Assembly: GCA_963853835.1 (NCBI GenBank)
Contig: OY970830.1
Span: forward strand, 55,668,515-55,732,514
Length of the DNA: 64,000 bases
Direction: 5' to 3'
Source of the DNA: Calendula officinalis
Lineage: Eukaryota > Streptophyta > Magnoliopsida > Asterales > Asteraceae
Shown here piece after piece: positions 1 to 11,551 of the stretch. The notes under the pieces were generated by a model. It searched no databases, was not told the DNA's origin, and saw nothing but the letters and a program-made list of their open reading frames with translations. A program made the translations under genes and the position numbers. How positions within the stretch are numbered: the first letter of the stretch is position 1; every line of letters begins with the position of its first letter.

Positions 1-353
1 AAATATGTCCCTAAAATAAAATTCATCTAATGGTATCACTCCCAAAATAACAACCAATAAATTACCGAATTAATTAGGAAACTTGAACATTAAGAAGTGA
101 GGAGGTAATTAAGGGGTATGAATTCAGCTTTAGCCTGAATTGTAGAGAAGAGGTGCAAGTTTTAGCTTAAAGCTTAAGCCCCTATTTATAGATTGGGATT
201 TAATTTATTAAAAATCTTCATTTTAATTATGGTAAATGTAGAATCGGTATAATTCAAAAGTAATTATGACTCATAAATATCATTTTCCTCCAATTAAGGA
301 AATTTTGATTTATTAAACGTTACTTATTGTATACTCATAAGACAAGCATTATC
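1..353. other. AT-rich flank, no gene seen
   Basis: AT-rich sequence outside the first gypsy element. I see no open frame, RNA gene or repeat boundary. It ends at the AAACC target-site copy at 354-358. Confidence 0.5.
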
Positions 354-358
354 AAACC

Positions 359-2056
359 TGTAACACCTCAAAATTTAACACCAAATATTGGCCAAAATAA
401 ACATTTTATAAATAGAAGAACATCATCAAATTTGGATTTACAAAAACCTTGGTATGAAATCAGAGTATAAAAGTAGGTGTTACAAAATAGATCATAACCA
501 AGCTAAGACTAAATCCAATCTAGTGTTCTTCTAAACTAGGCCCCGCATCTCTATCCATGCGAACCTAAGCCTTCGATCCCGAACCTGAGTACATAGCAAA
601 ACAAAACAAGGAGTACGTGAGACAAAACGTCTCGTGAGTTACATGGGTTTAGACCCATTAATAATAATAATCGTTTATCCAAGTAGACAACAAACAAGTA
701 ATTTCGCCCATCCATATAGTCACCCTATGGTAACTCCAAACCTTGCTTTCCTAGCAACACATATCTAGTTATCGGGTTGCCCCCGAGCTAACTAGCAATA
801 CTAACGTGCCTAACTATCGGGTTGCCCCCGAACTAGCTAAAAGCACCATAAATCCAACTATCGGGTTGCCCCCGAACTAGCTAGAAACACTAACCTATCC
901 AACTATCGGGTTGCCCCCGAACTAGTTAGAAACATCACCATGTCTAGTTATCGGGTTGCCCCCGAACTAACTAGCATCATGTCATCTCGTTCTCACCATA
1001 ACTCAAAGGTTTTGTCAATCTAGTCCTCGGCTATCACATTCATCATCAAACCAGTTAGTTATATATATTAACAATAATTTCATAACTAACTAAACAACTA
1101 TAAGTCTATTCAATTAAGCAATTAGACCGTAACACAAGTATGAAAATGTATTTCAAAGGCTATGTACTCAATAAAGTCCACACGTACTCACCTTAGCAAT
1201 AAAGATGCTTTAACCGTATTCTTTCCGCCGGTTCCTTGTTCACAATTCGTCCACTTCAACACTTCACCGAATGTCTAAAACAATTATCACAATAAGATTA
1301 TCAACACACACTACTACCAATGTGTTCATCTACCTCTAGATAACACCCATCAATCCATTTCCTCCAAATATATTGATTTACCAAACCCTAGGTTTAACCA
1401 ACCCGAAGATTCTTACAAATCATAATCATACACTTATTTTCCTTGTTAATATACCATCTATTAAGTGTATACACCATTTATTTCACCATAAATCACCAAC
1501 CCAAGAACTAGGGTTTCAAACCCTAGCTTCAAGATCCATAGATCTTGAGCTACAAAGATGAAAGAGTGAAGATATACCTTTAATCTTCCACTAGGAGTGA
1601 AATCTACCAAAGATTTGTGATGAAATCAACCCAAACCAGATGCTATGCTCGAAAATCGCCAAGAGGGAAAACTAGGGTTTTGATATGGCATTAAATGAGC
1701 TCAACCCGTCTTTAATGCTGGTCGTCCAGAGTTCACGGCGCGAACTAAGTTCGCGTCGCTAACTCTAATCCTTGTATGCAGACTTAGCGATCGCCATCTA
1801 AACGCGAACTACTTCGCGCCCGATATCCAAACTACCTGGCCCGACTTCCCGATCGCGACCAATAGTTCGCGTCGCGAACTTCTTAAGGCAGCAGGGCTGC
1901 ACTTTTCATCAAGTGTTTTGACCCGGTTTCGCCCATAACTTTCTCGTGCGGTGTCCAAACGACACGAAACCAATTTCCACGTGTTTTATATGATTTATCC
2001 GTAATTATCATATTTTTTACATATTTTTATTTATTTACAAGTTTCGGGTCATTACA
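359..2056 (-). repeat. 3' LTR of the first gypsy element
   Basis: A 1,698 bp long terminal repeat, nearly identical to 7400-9098. It contains a five-copy hairpin minisatellite (about 766-975) and a cluster of CG-rich palindromes of the GTTCGCGTCGCGAAC type (about 1736-1885). Small open frames here recur identically in the other LTR and are not genes. Confidence 0.95.
766..975. repeat. Five-copy hairpin minisatellite inside the LTR
   Basis: The core ATCGGGTTGCCCCCGA recurs five times with a spacing of about 45 bp, flanked by CTAGTTA on one side and TAACTAG-like bases on the other. Each unit can fold on itself (TAGTT..CGGG pairing with CCCG..AACTA). The same array is in the other LTR (about 7808-8020) and, inverted, in the truncated LTR at 59175-59395. 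Confidence 0.85.
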
Positions 2057-2057
2057 A

Positions 2058-2073
2058 CTATCTACCCCTTAAG
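2058..2073 (-). other. Polypurine tract of the first gypsy element
   Basis: Read on the minus strand, the sequence next to the 3' LTR is CTTAAGGGGTAGATAG. It is purine-rich and in the position where plus-strand DNA synthesis is primed. It is separated from the LTR TG by one base. Confidence 0.7.
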
Positions 2074-3361
2074 AAGATTCCGTCCTCGGAATCTCATCAT
2101 AGTTCACGAAATCCGGGTACCTCTTCCGAATCTCGTCATTGACTTCCGAAGTCAAATTCGGCCCAAGTGAATGCTTCCACTTGACCAACACCAACTCGAT
2201 CTCCTTATTCCGAAGCTTCTTTGTTTTCGTTTCTAATATAGCCTCGGGCTCCTCAATCAACCGGTTCGGGCCGTCAACCCGCAACTCTTGCAACGGAATA
2301 ATATTTTCAACTTCCCAGATAAACTTCTTCAAATAACTTACGTGAAAGGTGTCATGCACACCTTGAAGCTCGGGTGGAAGTTCCAACTTAAAAGCTTGAA
2401 GCCCGACCCGTTTCAATATTTTAAACGGTCCAACATACCTTGGACTTAGCTTCCCTTTCTTACCAAACCGCATTACACCTTTCCAAGGTGATACTTTCAA
2501 CATGACCATATCACCGACATCCAAGTCGTATGGCCTTTTCTTCAAACCCGAATAACTTCGTTGTCTATCTTGGGCGACTTTCATGTTAGTTTGAATAATA
2601 CCGATCTTTTCATTCGTCACTCTCACGATCTCGGGACCCGTGAGTTTCGTCTCTCCCGCTTCCAACCAACAAGATGGAGTTCTACATTTTCTACCATACA
2701 ACGCCTCATAAGGCGGCATCTTGATAGTCGAGTGATAACTATTATTATACGAGAACTCGACTAACGGTAAATGTTCATCCCATTTACCACCGAAGTCTAA
2801 CACACACGATCTCAACATATCTTCAACCGTTTGAATTGTTCTTTCACTTTGACCGTCAGTTTGCGGATGATAGGCCGTGCTCAACCGCAACTTTGTACCC
2901 AACTCTTCTTGCAAAGACCGCCAAAATCTCGAGGTAAACCTCGCGTCTCTATCGGATACAATCGATAACGGAACCCCGTGGAGTCGAACCACCTCATCAA
3001 CGTACAACTTAGCCAACTTCTCAAGTGGCAACGTTTCCTGAATTGCTAAAAATAACGCACTCTTGGTCAACCGATCAACTATGACCCAAATGGCATTGTG
3101 ACCTCTACTCGTCTTCGGTAACCCTACTATGAAATCCATAGTTATATCTTCCCACTTCCCGGCCGGTACAACCAATGATTGAGCTACCCCATACGGTACT
3201 TGATGCTCGGCTTTCACTTGTGCACACGTGGCACACTTAGAGATATACTTGGCCACTCTCGCCTTCATTCCGGGCCACCAATAAACCCGTTTCATATCTT
3301 GATACGTCTTTGTACTTCCCGGGTGAATCGAATACTTCGACTTGTGCACATCATACAACAA
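2069..3361 (-). pseudogene. Integrase and chromodomain-like tail of gypsy pol
   Basis: A 430-codon frame carrying the C-terminal part of pol. The zinc-binding region (CATCAQVKAEHQ) is followed by the DDE integrase core, with acidic residues visible in DFIVGLP and SDRDARFTSRFW. Next come the GPF(K)ILKRVG core-binding region and a tail with VKWKHSLGPNLTSEV, resembling the degenerate CHD-II chromodomain of Tekay-type chromoviruses. The first Met is not a true start: directly upstream a TGA interrupts what should be a continuous frame (GGI-stop-KELLYDVHKS). The usual Arg codon CGA has probably changed to TGA. The product would be part of a polyprotein, so this copy cannot make a full pol. Confidence 0.9.
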
Positions 3362-3367
3362 CTCTTT

Positions 3368-3901
3368 TCAGATGCCACCGAACTTAGGAACCCAAATACG
3401 ACCACCTACGGTCTTCAACCCTTGTGCATTTTCGAGAAAATGTTGGTTCTTGCCTAACCGTTCTTGTCTTAACTCGTCTTTTCCCATAACCTCTTGTTGG
3501 GCATTCTTGATTCTTTCGATGATACTCGAGACGACTTCTATACGTGATAAAATTCCTCGGTTCGGTTTTTCATAGACTTTTCGGCTCAAGGCGTCGGCCA
3601 CTACGTTAGCCTTTCCCGCGTGATACACAATCTCACAATCATAATCGGCAATCAACTCGATCCACCTTCTTTGTCGCATATTAAGGTCTTTTTGAGTAAA
3701 CACGTATTGTAGACTTTTATGATCCGTGTACAACGTACACCGAGTACCATACAAATAATGCCTCCATAACTTCAAGGCGGCAATCAACTCGATCCACCTT
3801 CTTTGTCGCATATTAAGGTCTTTTTGAGTAAACACGTATTGTAGACTTTTATGATCCGTGTACAACGTACACCGAGTACCATACAAATAATGCCTCCACA
3901 A
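3368..3901 (-). pseudogene. Duplicated RNase H segment of gypsy pol
   Basis: A 177-codon frame that repeats the end of RNase H twice (WRHYLYGTRCTLYTDHK occurs at both its start and its middle) and then runs into the linker before integrase. The DNA shows why: 3431-3778 is a direct copy of 3903-4250 (offset 472), and 3647-3770 is repeated at 3779-3902 (offset 132). With the copy in the upstream frame, the segment is present three times. It ends at the TGA before the integrase frame. This is a rearranged, non-functional part of the polyprotein. Confidence 0.88.
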
Positions 3902-6053
3902 CTTCGAGAAAATGTTGGTTCTTGCCTAACCGTTCTTGTCTTAACTCGTCTTTTCCCATAACCTCTTGTTGGGCATTCTTGATTCTTTCGATGATACTCG
4001 AGACGACTTCTATACGTGATAAAATTCCTCGGTTCGGTTTTTCATAGACTTTTCGGCTCAAGGCGTCGGCCACTACGTTAGTCTTTCCCGCGTGATACAC
4101 AATCTCACAATCATAATCGGCAATCAACTCGATCCACCTTCTTTGTCGCATATTAAGGTCTTTTTGAGTAAACACGTATTGTAGACTTTTATGATCCGTG
4201 TACAACGTACACCGAGTACCATACAAATAATGCCTCCACAACTTCAAGGCAAAAATAATCGCCGCCAATTCCAAGTCGTGTGTCGTGTACCTTAATTCCG
4301 CATTCTTCAATTGTCGCGAGGCATACGCGATCACTTTACCTCTTTGCATCAACACACAACCGAGCCCTTGATTCGACGCATCACTATAAACCACAAAATC
4401 CTCCATACCATCCGGTAATGTAAGGATCGGCGCGTTACATAACTTTTCTTTTAACAACTTAAACGCCTCTTCTTGCTTCTTCTCCCACACAAACTTCTCA
4501 CTTTTTCTCGTTAACTTCGTGAGTGGAATCGCGATTCTCGAGAAGTCTTGTATAAACCTTCGGTAATATCCGGCTAATCCAAGAAAACTTCTAACTTCGG
4601 TAGGAGTCCTCGGAGGCTCCCAATTTGACACCGCTTCAAGCTTGGACGGATCAACTTTAATACCATCACACGTCACCACGTGACCTAAGAATTGCACTTC
4701 CCGCAACCAAAATTCACACTTCGAGAATTTTGCATACAACTTCTCCCGTTTTAACACATCTAACACAAGCCTCAAATGGCCTTCGTGTTCTTCTTCGGTT
4801 TTCGAATAAATCAAAATGTCGTCAATAAACACGATCAAAAACTTATCAAGAAACGGTTTACAAACCCGATTCATCAAATCCATAAAAATAGCCGGCGCGT
4901 TTGTAAGACCAAACGGCATTACTAGAAATTCATAATGACCATAACGTGTACGAAAAGCCGTCTTCTCGGTGTCGCCTTCTTTCACCCGAACTTGGTGATA
5001 ACCCGACCTCAAATCGATCTTCGAGAAATAACTAGCACCTTGCAATTGGTCGAATAAGTCGTCAATTCTCGGCAACGGGTAACGGTTCTTAATAGTTACC
5101 TTATTCAACTCTCGGTAGTCGATACACATTATCATCGAACCGTCTTTCTTCTTAACAAATAACACCGGTGCACCCCACGGTGACGAACTCAGACGAATAA
5201 AACGTTTATCTAACAAATCTTGCAATTGAGTCATCAATTCCCGCATCTCGGTGGGAGCTAAACGATACGGAGCACGAGCAATTGGCGTCGCCCCCGGCAC
5301 TAAATCAATTTTAAATTCGACTTGTCTCTCCGGTGGCAAACCGGGCAAGTCATCGGGAAATACCTCGGGAAAATCCCGAATAATTTTGACATCATCCATT
5401 GACTTCTTTTCCTTTCGGCCATCTAATACATATGCAATAAACGATGCACAACCTTTCGATATACTTTTCCTCGCCTTAATGGCGGTAATCACATTAGGCA
5501 TGTGATGTCGTTTCTCCCCATACACATACACCTTCTCATTCTCGGGTGTCCTAATCGACACTATTTTCTTTCCACACAAAATCTTGGCTTGGTGCATACC
5601 CAACCAATCCATACCGATAACCACATCGAACGCCCTAATTCCCATGGGCAATAAATCTACCTTAAACTTTCTTCCGTCTATTTCTATTTCACAATTTCTA
5701 TAAATACATTCAACCATAGACGTTTTCCCGTCGGCTACTTCTATCTCATAAACCTCATCTAACATCTCGGACGGCACATTCAATTTACAACCGAACTCGA
5801 AGGACACAAATGAATAATTGGAACCCGAATCAAACAAAATATGAGTTGGCAAGGAATTAATGAATAAAGTACCTGACACCACATCGTGTGCCTCCTTCGC
5901 CTCCACCCGGGTGAGTTGGAAGGACCGCCCCTTCACCTTCGCCGGTTCCACTTTCTTTTGAGCCGTGGACACCATCGACTCGATTCCCTTCTTTGGGCAC
6001 ACATTGCAATAGTGCCCCTTCTCGTGGCACGAGAAACACTCCACATCGGCCAA
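3849..6053 (-). pseudogene. Protease, reverse transcriptase and RNase H of gypsy pol
   Basis: A 734-codon frame. It opens with a zinc knuckle (CFSCHEKGHYCNVC), then an aspartic protease with active-site ILFDSGSNYSFVS. The reverse transcriptase follows, with LFVKKKDGSMIMCIDYR and the catalytic FIDDILIYS. RNase H begins at VVYSDASNQGLG and includes TDHKSLQYVFTQKD and the ADALS end. The frame then breaks at the rearranged repeat and ends in unrelated residues. The listed Met at 6053 is arbitrary: the frame is open upstream into the gag zinc knuckles, so gag and pol were originally one frame or linked by frameshifting. Product: the processing and cDNA-synthesis enzymes of the element. Confidence 0.9.
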
Positions 6054-6076
6054 CGACTTGACCTTACAATCCCGGG

Positions 6077-7159
6077 CTACATGCCCCGGTCTACCACAAC
6101 TAAAACAAGACCTCGACCCACTTCGGCACTCGCCGGTATGATTCTTCCCGCACTTCTTGCACGAGGCAACACTCCCTTGTTTATAGAAGCTCGAAGTGAA
6201 CTTCCCCTTTTTGAACGAACTAGAGCCGCTCTCGGCCTTCCTCTTCTCGCCACATGGGCCCTCTCGGCAACCCGTGCCTCATTCACTTCTTCCACACCCC
6301 GGGCGGCACTAATGGCCTCATCAAGTGTGACCGCCCTCTTCACTTCCAATTGGTAGTCCCACGGTAACCCACAAGCGTACCGGACTACCCTCATTCTCTC
6401 CTCCGAATAAGTTTTTGCAACAAACGGGAGCAATCCCGTGAACTCTCTCGAGTATTCCTCAACCGACATATCACCCTTTTTAAGGGTCACAAATTTCTCG
6501 TGCATCTTTTCCAAATCCCTTTCGGGACAAAATTTCTTTTTCAACCTCGCGGTGAATTCATCCCACGACATCTTCTCAATCACCTCCCTCCCGAGGGTCT
6601 CATACACAATATCCCACCAAACCATGGCATCTTCTTTTAACAATTGGGACGCATACGTCACCATGTCGGCATCCTTGCATTTGCTACTACCGATGACCCT
6701 CTCGGTCTCTCGGATCCACCTCATGGTTACTTTCGGGTCCGAACTACCCGTGTACACATTTGGCTTACAAGCCATGAAGGATTTAAACGAACAACCTTCT
6801 TTCACAATGGGCTTAGCCCTAGCATCACTTTGGCCACCCGTGGAGGATTTCCCCTCCCCGGTGCCACTACCCCCGGTTCTCTCATCCGACTTAGCCTCGG
6901 ATTCACGGTCCCCTCCCGACCTCTCACGGTCTCCAATAATACGGTGCACTTCTTCGGCCACCGTTCCCTTGATTTGGTCGATAATAGTTTGGAGATCCGC
7001 CATGGTTACCGGATTTCTATTAGCTCCGACCTCCGACTCATCAACTCGATGCATCGACGGTTGACTTTCTTGCTCAACCACCCTCTCGACAGGAGGTACT
7101 TCCTCCTCCCGGCCCTCCGGGGCTTTACCACTTCTACGTGTGGTCACCATTTCTTTCAA
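6077..7159 (-). pseudogene. Gag of the first gypsy element, 3' frameshift
   Basis: A 360-codon frame starting next to the primer site. The N-terminus is charged and acidic, followed by a retrotransposon gag domain (CKPNVYTGSSDPKVTMRWIRE, then VWWDIVYETLG, WDEFTARLKKKFCPERD, EEYSREFTGLLPF). From about residue 305 the translation becomes Arg/Ala-rich and loses similarity. In another frame the same DNA (about 6090-6250) encodes the expected zinc knuckles (CKKCGKNHTGEC, CFSCGRPGHVARDC), which join the pol frame. A one-base indel near 6240-6260 therefore separates the capsid from the nucleocapsid. The product would be the capsid protein of the virus-like particle. Confidence 0.85.
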
Positions 7160-7384
7160 TCAAGACTATACGAAAGACATTAAATATTTAGTACCTTGTG
7201 TACAACCCATTAGTCTCATAAGACTCAATATCCAAAATCATATCAAATTTCATCGGTCCCCTAGGTTCAACCCTAAACTTAATATAAAGTCTCAAGGTCA
7301 ACCTATGTTCTCAAGGAATCTTATATTCCTAATGCTACAGTCTAAGACTAGGATGGTCATCCAACCTAATTCACTTAAACTATA

Positions 7385-7396
7385 GCTCTGATACCA
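7385..7396 (-). other. Primer binding site (initiator Met tRNA)
   Basis: On the minus strand the sequence next to the 5' LTR reads TGGTATCAGAGC, the standard complement to the 3' end of plant initiator Met tRNA. It lies three bases from the LTR boundary at 7400. Confidence 0.92.
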
Positions 7397-7399
7397 AGT

Positions 7400-9098
7400 T
7401 GTAACACCTCAAATTTTAACACCAAATATTGGCCAAAATAAACATTTTATAAATAGAAGAACATCATCAAATTTGGATTTACAAAAAACCTTGGTATGAA
7501 ATCAGAGTATAAAAGTAGGTGTTACAAAATAGATCATAACCAAGCTAAGACTAAATCCAATCTAGTGTTCTTCTAAACTAGGCCCCGCATCTCTATCCAT
7601 GCGAACCTAAGCCTTCGATCCCGAACCTGAGTACATAGCAAAACAAAACAAGGAGTACGTGAGACAAAACGTCTCGTGAGTTACATGGGTTTAGACCCAT
7701 TAATAATAATAATCGTTTATCCAAGTAGACAACAAACAAGTAATTTCGCCCATCCATATAGTCACCCTATGGTAACTCCAAACCTTGCTTTCCTAGCAAC
7801 ACATATCTAGTTATCGGGTTGCCCCCGAGCTAACTAGCAATACTAACGTGCCTAACAATCGGGTTGCCCCCGAACTAGCTAAAAGCACCATAAATCCAAC
7901 TATCGGGTTGCCCCCGAACTAGCTAGAAACACTAACCTATCCAACTATCGGGTTGCCCCCGAACTAGTTAGAAACATCACCATGTCTAGTTATCGGGTTG
8001 CCCCCGAACTAACTAGCATCACGTCATCTCGTTCTCACCATAAATCAAAGGTTATGTCAATCTAGTCCTCGGCTATCACATTCATCATCAAACCAGTTAG
8101 TTATATATATTAACAATAATTTCATAACTAACTAAACAACTATAAGTCTATTCAATTAAGCAATTAGACCATAACACAAGTATGAAAATGTATTTCAAAG
8201 GCTATGTACTCAATAAAGTCCACACGTACTCACCTTAGCAATAAAGATGCTTTAACCGTATTCTTTCCGCCGGTTCCTTGTTCACAATTCGTCCACTTCA
8301 ACACTTCACCGAATGTCTAACACAATTATCACAATAAGATTATCAACACAAACTACTACCAATGTGTTCATCTACCTCTAGATAACACCCATCAATCCAT
8401 TTCCTCCAAATATATTGATTTACCAAACCCTAGGTTTAACCAACCCGAAGATTCTTACAAATCATAATCATACACTTGTTTTCCTTGTTAATATACCATC
8501 TATTAAGTGTATACACCATTTATTTCACCATAAATCAACAACCCAAGAACTAGGGTTTCAAACCCTAGCTTCAAGATCCATAGATCTTGAGCTACAAAGA
8601 TGAAAGAGTGAAGATATACCTTTAATCTTCCACTAGGAGTGAAATCTACCAAAGATTTGTGATGAAATCAACCCAAACCAGATGCTATGCTCGAAAATCG
8701 CCAAGAGGGAAAACTAGGGTTTTGATATGGCATTAAATGAGCTCAACCCGTCTTTAATGCTGGTCGTCCAGACTTCACGGCGCGAACTAAGTTCGCGTCG
8801 CTAACTCTAATCCTTGTATGCAGACTTAGCGATCGCCATCTAAACGCGAACTACTTCGCGCCCGATATCCAAACTACCTGGCCCGACTTCCCGATCGCGA
8901 CCAATAGTTCGCGTCGCGAACTTCTTAAGGCAGCAGGGCTGCACTTTTCATCAAGTGTCTTGACCCGGTTTCGCCCATAACTTTCTCGTGCGGTGTCCAA
9001 ACGACACGAAACCAATTTCCACGTGTTTTATATGATTTATCCGTAATTATCATATTTTTTACATATTTTTATTTATTTACAATTTTCGGGTCATTACA
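7400..9098 (-). repeat. 5' LTR of the first gypsy element
   Basis: A 1,699 bp LTR matching 359-2056 with few differences. As the promoter-bearing LTR of a minus-strand element it should drive transcription towards lower coordinates. It contains the same hairpin minisatellite and CG-palindrome cluster (about 8777-8927). Confidence 0.95.
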
Positions 9099-9280
9099 AA
9101 ACCATTATATAGATTTAGAATACTAGGATTTGAATCTTATATGTGATCAAAATCTATTTCATTAATACTATAATATCCTCCTGACTTTGTTTTAATAAAT
9201 TAAACTATCAATTAATCATTAATCTATAAGATATACATAATCTACATAATACTATATATACATAAGGGGGTGATAATTAC

Positions 9281-9968
9281 TAGGGGTGTCAATTCCTGAC
9301 ACGACCCGCAACCCAACACGAACCCAACACGAAAAAGGTCGGGTTTGGGTGGACCATAAATGGGTTCGGGTCAAAAACAGGTCGACACATCCAACCTATT
9401 TATAAATCAGGTTGGGTTCGGGTTGTCTTATATAAAATCGGTTGGACCCGTCAACCTGTTTAATTTTTAAATACTTTTTAAAAATATATGTAAATACTAA
9501 ATACTATAAATAATATAAGGCACCCCTTAAAGTAGTTATCATGTCTACAATATTTAATATCTTTTGACCTTTCAAGCTTGAATTCTCATTCAAATCTCAC
9601 ACAATTAAATTTTGGCATATTTTCTTTAACTAAAATGGTTGTAAGTTTGGGCGATAAAGAATTACTTATTTAATAGTTTCAATTTTAGCACAGTTTCTTT
9701 ATAAATAAGAATATCAACATCATCATTCCATGTGATTGCAATTTCCTCCAACCTGGTTTTGACTTGCTAACCCACTTGACCCACTAACTTGTTAAGTTAT
9801 ATGGGTTAGACAGGTTGGGTCTGGCTTACCTTGATTTAAACGAGTCTGGGTTAGGGTTGATTTTTCTGACCCAAAAGTCTAACATGTCGGGTTCGGGTTG
9901 AGTGATTCTAACCCGCCAACCTGCCAACCCGAACCCACCAACCCAAACCCAACCCAATTGCACCCCTA
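9281..9968. mobile_element. Non-autonomous hAT transposon, 8 bp TSD
   Basis: A 688 bp element bounded by TAGGGGTGTCAAT and its near inverse ATTGCACCCCTA. The 8 bp ATAATTAC flanks it at 9273-9280 and 9969-9976, the TSD length of hAT elements. The subterminal regions are full of GGGTTNGGGTT-type repeats in opposite orientations, as expected for transposase binding sites. There is no transposase frame, so it must move in trans. Confidence 0.92.
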
Positions 9969-9973
9969 ATAAT

Positions 9974-10077
9974 TACACCACATCTTTTAATGCATATACC
10001 ACAATAGTTTTATCATATGTTTGTACAGTCTGCAGTTTTACTTGTACTACGTGGTATATGCATCAAAAGATGTGGTA
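9974..10077. mobile_element. Small foldback element next to the hAT
   Basis: Two near-perfect inverted arms of about 26 bp (at about 9977-10002 and 10050-10075, one mismatch) surround a spacer of about 48 bp. The arms start ACCACATCTTTT and end AAAAGATGTGGT. The hAT element has inserted at or beside its left end. The superfamily is unknown. Confidence 0.6.
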
Positions 10078-10107
10078 CCAAAATTAATTCTCATATACAT
10101 ATCTAGC

Positions 10108-10418
10108 ACTTCCTCCGTATCACAATAAATGATACATTTTCTATTTATGGGTGTTTCATAATAAGTGATACACTTCAAAAGTTATTTTATTTGGTAAAAA
10201 TGTGGGACTCGTCATCCACTAACTATCCATTTTAATAAAGTGAAATACCCTTATACCCTTACTTAAACTTTTAAAACTCATTAATATCACTTTATTTAAA
10301 AAAGTGGGACTCACCTCCACTAACTATATATTTTAATATATTTAAACTCATACTTTAGTCTTTTGCCTAAAAAATCGTGAAACTTCAAATGTCTCACTTA
10401 TTGTGATACGGAGGAAGT
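10108..10418. mobile_element. Stowaway-like MITE
   Basis: Terminal inverted repeats of the form ACTTCCTCCGTATCACAATAA and its inverse end an element of about 310 bp without coding capacity. It belongs to the same family as 21526-21822 and 22383-23000. The expected TA duplication is not clean on the left side. Confidence 0.8.
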
Positions 10419-10559
10419 ATTAGATTTGTTTGATTATGTATGGAGTGGTTTTTTCTAAGTAGTCAAAGAATTTTATAAACTCTCAAGGGACTATTATTGG
10501 CCCTTGGATCAAGAAAAAGTTAAAGGTCAAGATCAACACTTAAATCACCACAACCACCA

Positions 10560-11205
10560 CCACTACCATCACATGTGATATAATACATCAAAACCCCACC
10601 ACCACCGGCGGCGGATGGCGGTGATCAGCGGTGGTCGGCGGTGGTCGGCGGTGGCGGACAGCGGCCGGAGATGGCGGCCGACGGTGGTCGTGGTGGTGAC
10701 CGGCGGTGGTGGTCGTGACTTGAAACACATGTGATTCGAAGTAATATGTTGGTCTGTATTTTGGAACCCCTGTCTTTAGTGAATCACATGTGTTTGAAAC
10801 ACATGTGATTCGTAGTTTCTATGCTCCCCTGTTTTTAGAAACTCCTGTTTTTAGTTAATCACATGTGTTTCGTGACTTGAGACACATGTGATTCGAAGTA
10901 ATATGCTCGTCTGTATTTTGGAACCTCTGTTTTTAGTGAATCACATGTGTTTCACCTTTTGAAACACATGTGATTCGTAGTTCGTATGCTCCCTTGTTTT
11001 TAGAACTCCTGTTTTTAGTGAATTACATGTGTTTCGTGACTTGAAACACATGTGATTCGAAGTAATATGCTCGTCTGTATTTTGGAATCCCTGTTTATAG
11101 TGAATCACATGTGTTTCAATACATCAATACCACCACCACCACTATCAGCCACCAGCGCCGTCGGCGGAGATTGGCGACGGCCGGCGGTGGTCGGAGGTGA
11201 GGTGT
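10560..11205. repeat. CACATGTG palindrome array element, copy 1
   Basis: About nine copies of a 14-16 bp near-palindrome (AAACACATGTGATTC and its inverse) alternate with about 45-75 bp of recurring spacer (for example GTAATATGCTCGTCTGTATT). The array is bounded on the left by a GGCGGTGG-rich arm preceded by CCACCACC and on the right by CCACCACC followed by a GGCGG arm. There is no coding potential. It appears related to 12960-13906. Confidence 0.75.
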
Positions 11206-11370
11206 TAGTGGAAGAGATTTAATGTTGACCATTTTGATCCAATGACTAAGATCTATTTCTTGGGACTTTTTAAAAAAAACAAAAACTACCTAGAACACAA
11301 CTCTATGTATGTATTTACTAATAAAATCAATCCCTCAAGTAATAATTAGTTGTGTTTAAAGACAACCTAA

Positions 11371-11551
11371 GAGGGTGTTTGGGAAATTTTTAAAAATTAA
11401 CTTATTGACTTATTGTCTTCTCAAGAAGTGAATAAATTAACACATCAAAAAGGAGTTTTCAAGAAGTAAGTCCCCCTTACTTTTAAAAACAGCTTTTCGA
11501 AAAGTCAATAAACTAATAAGCACTTTTTAAAAAGCACATCCAAACATGCCC
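11371..11551. mobile_element. PIF/Harbinger (Tourist-like) MITE
   Basis: A 181 bp element with ends GAGGGTGTTTGG and CCAAACATGCCC. It is flanked by TAA on both sides (11368-11370 and 11552-11554), the three-base TSD typical of PIF/Harbinger. Confidence 0.75.

Larger units (their letters stand above)
359..9098 (-). mobile_element. Ty3/gypsy chromovirus, Tekay/Del-like, with TSD
   Basis: Two direct LTRs (359-2056 and 7400-9098) bracket gag-pol on the minus strand. The LTRs start TGTAAC and end TTACA on the plus strand. The 5 bp AAACC is duplicated at 354-358 and 9099-9103, so both ends of one insertion are present. An initiator-Met tRNA primer site lies just inside the upper LTR and a polypurine tract just inside the lower LTR. 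Domain order is gag, protease, reverse transcriptase, RNase H, integrase, then a degenerate chromodomain-like tail, which is gypsy order. By eye the LTRs differ at about 14 of 1,698 positions plus a 1 bp indel, so the insertion is young. The coding region is broken: a frameshift in gag, an RNase H triplication and a nonsense codon before the integrase. Clade assignment is inferred from the long LTRs, the Met primer site and the tail. Confidence 0.95.

Noticed and set aside
766..975. CRISPR-like array
   Set aside because: Regular repeats with spacers, but the spacers are related to each other, the sequence is in a plant LTR, and no cas genes exist.
1373..1561. 62-codon frame, repeated at 8415-8603
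   Set aside because: It lies in both LTR copies of the gypsy element and has no protein features; it is the same noncoding LTR sequence twice.
6077..7183. Plus-strand frames opposite gag and pol (for example 6438-7064, 6644-7183)
   Set aside because: They mirror the coding minus strand and carry no domain motifs.
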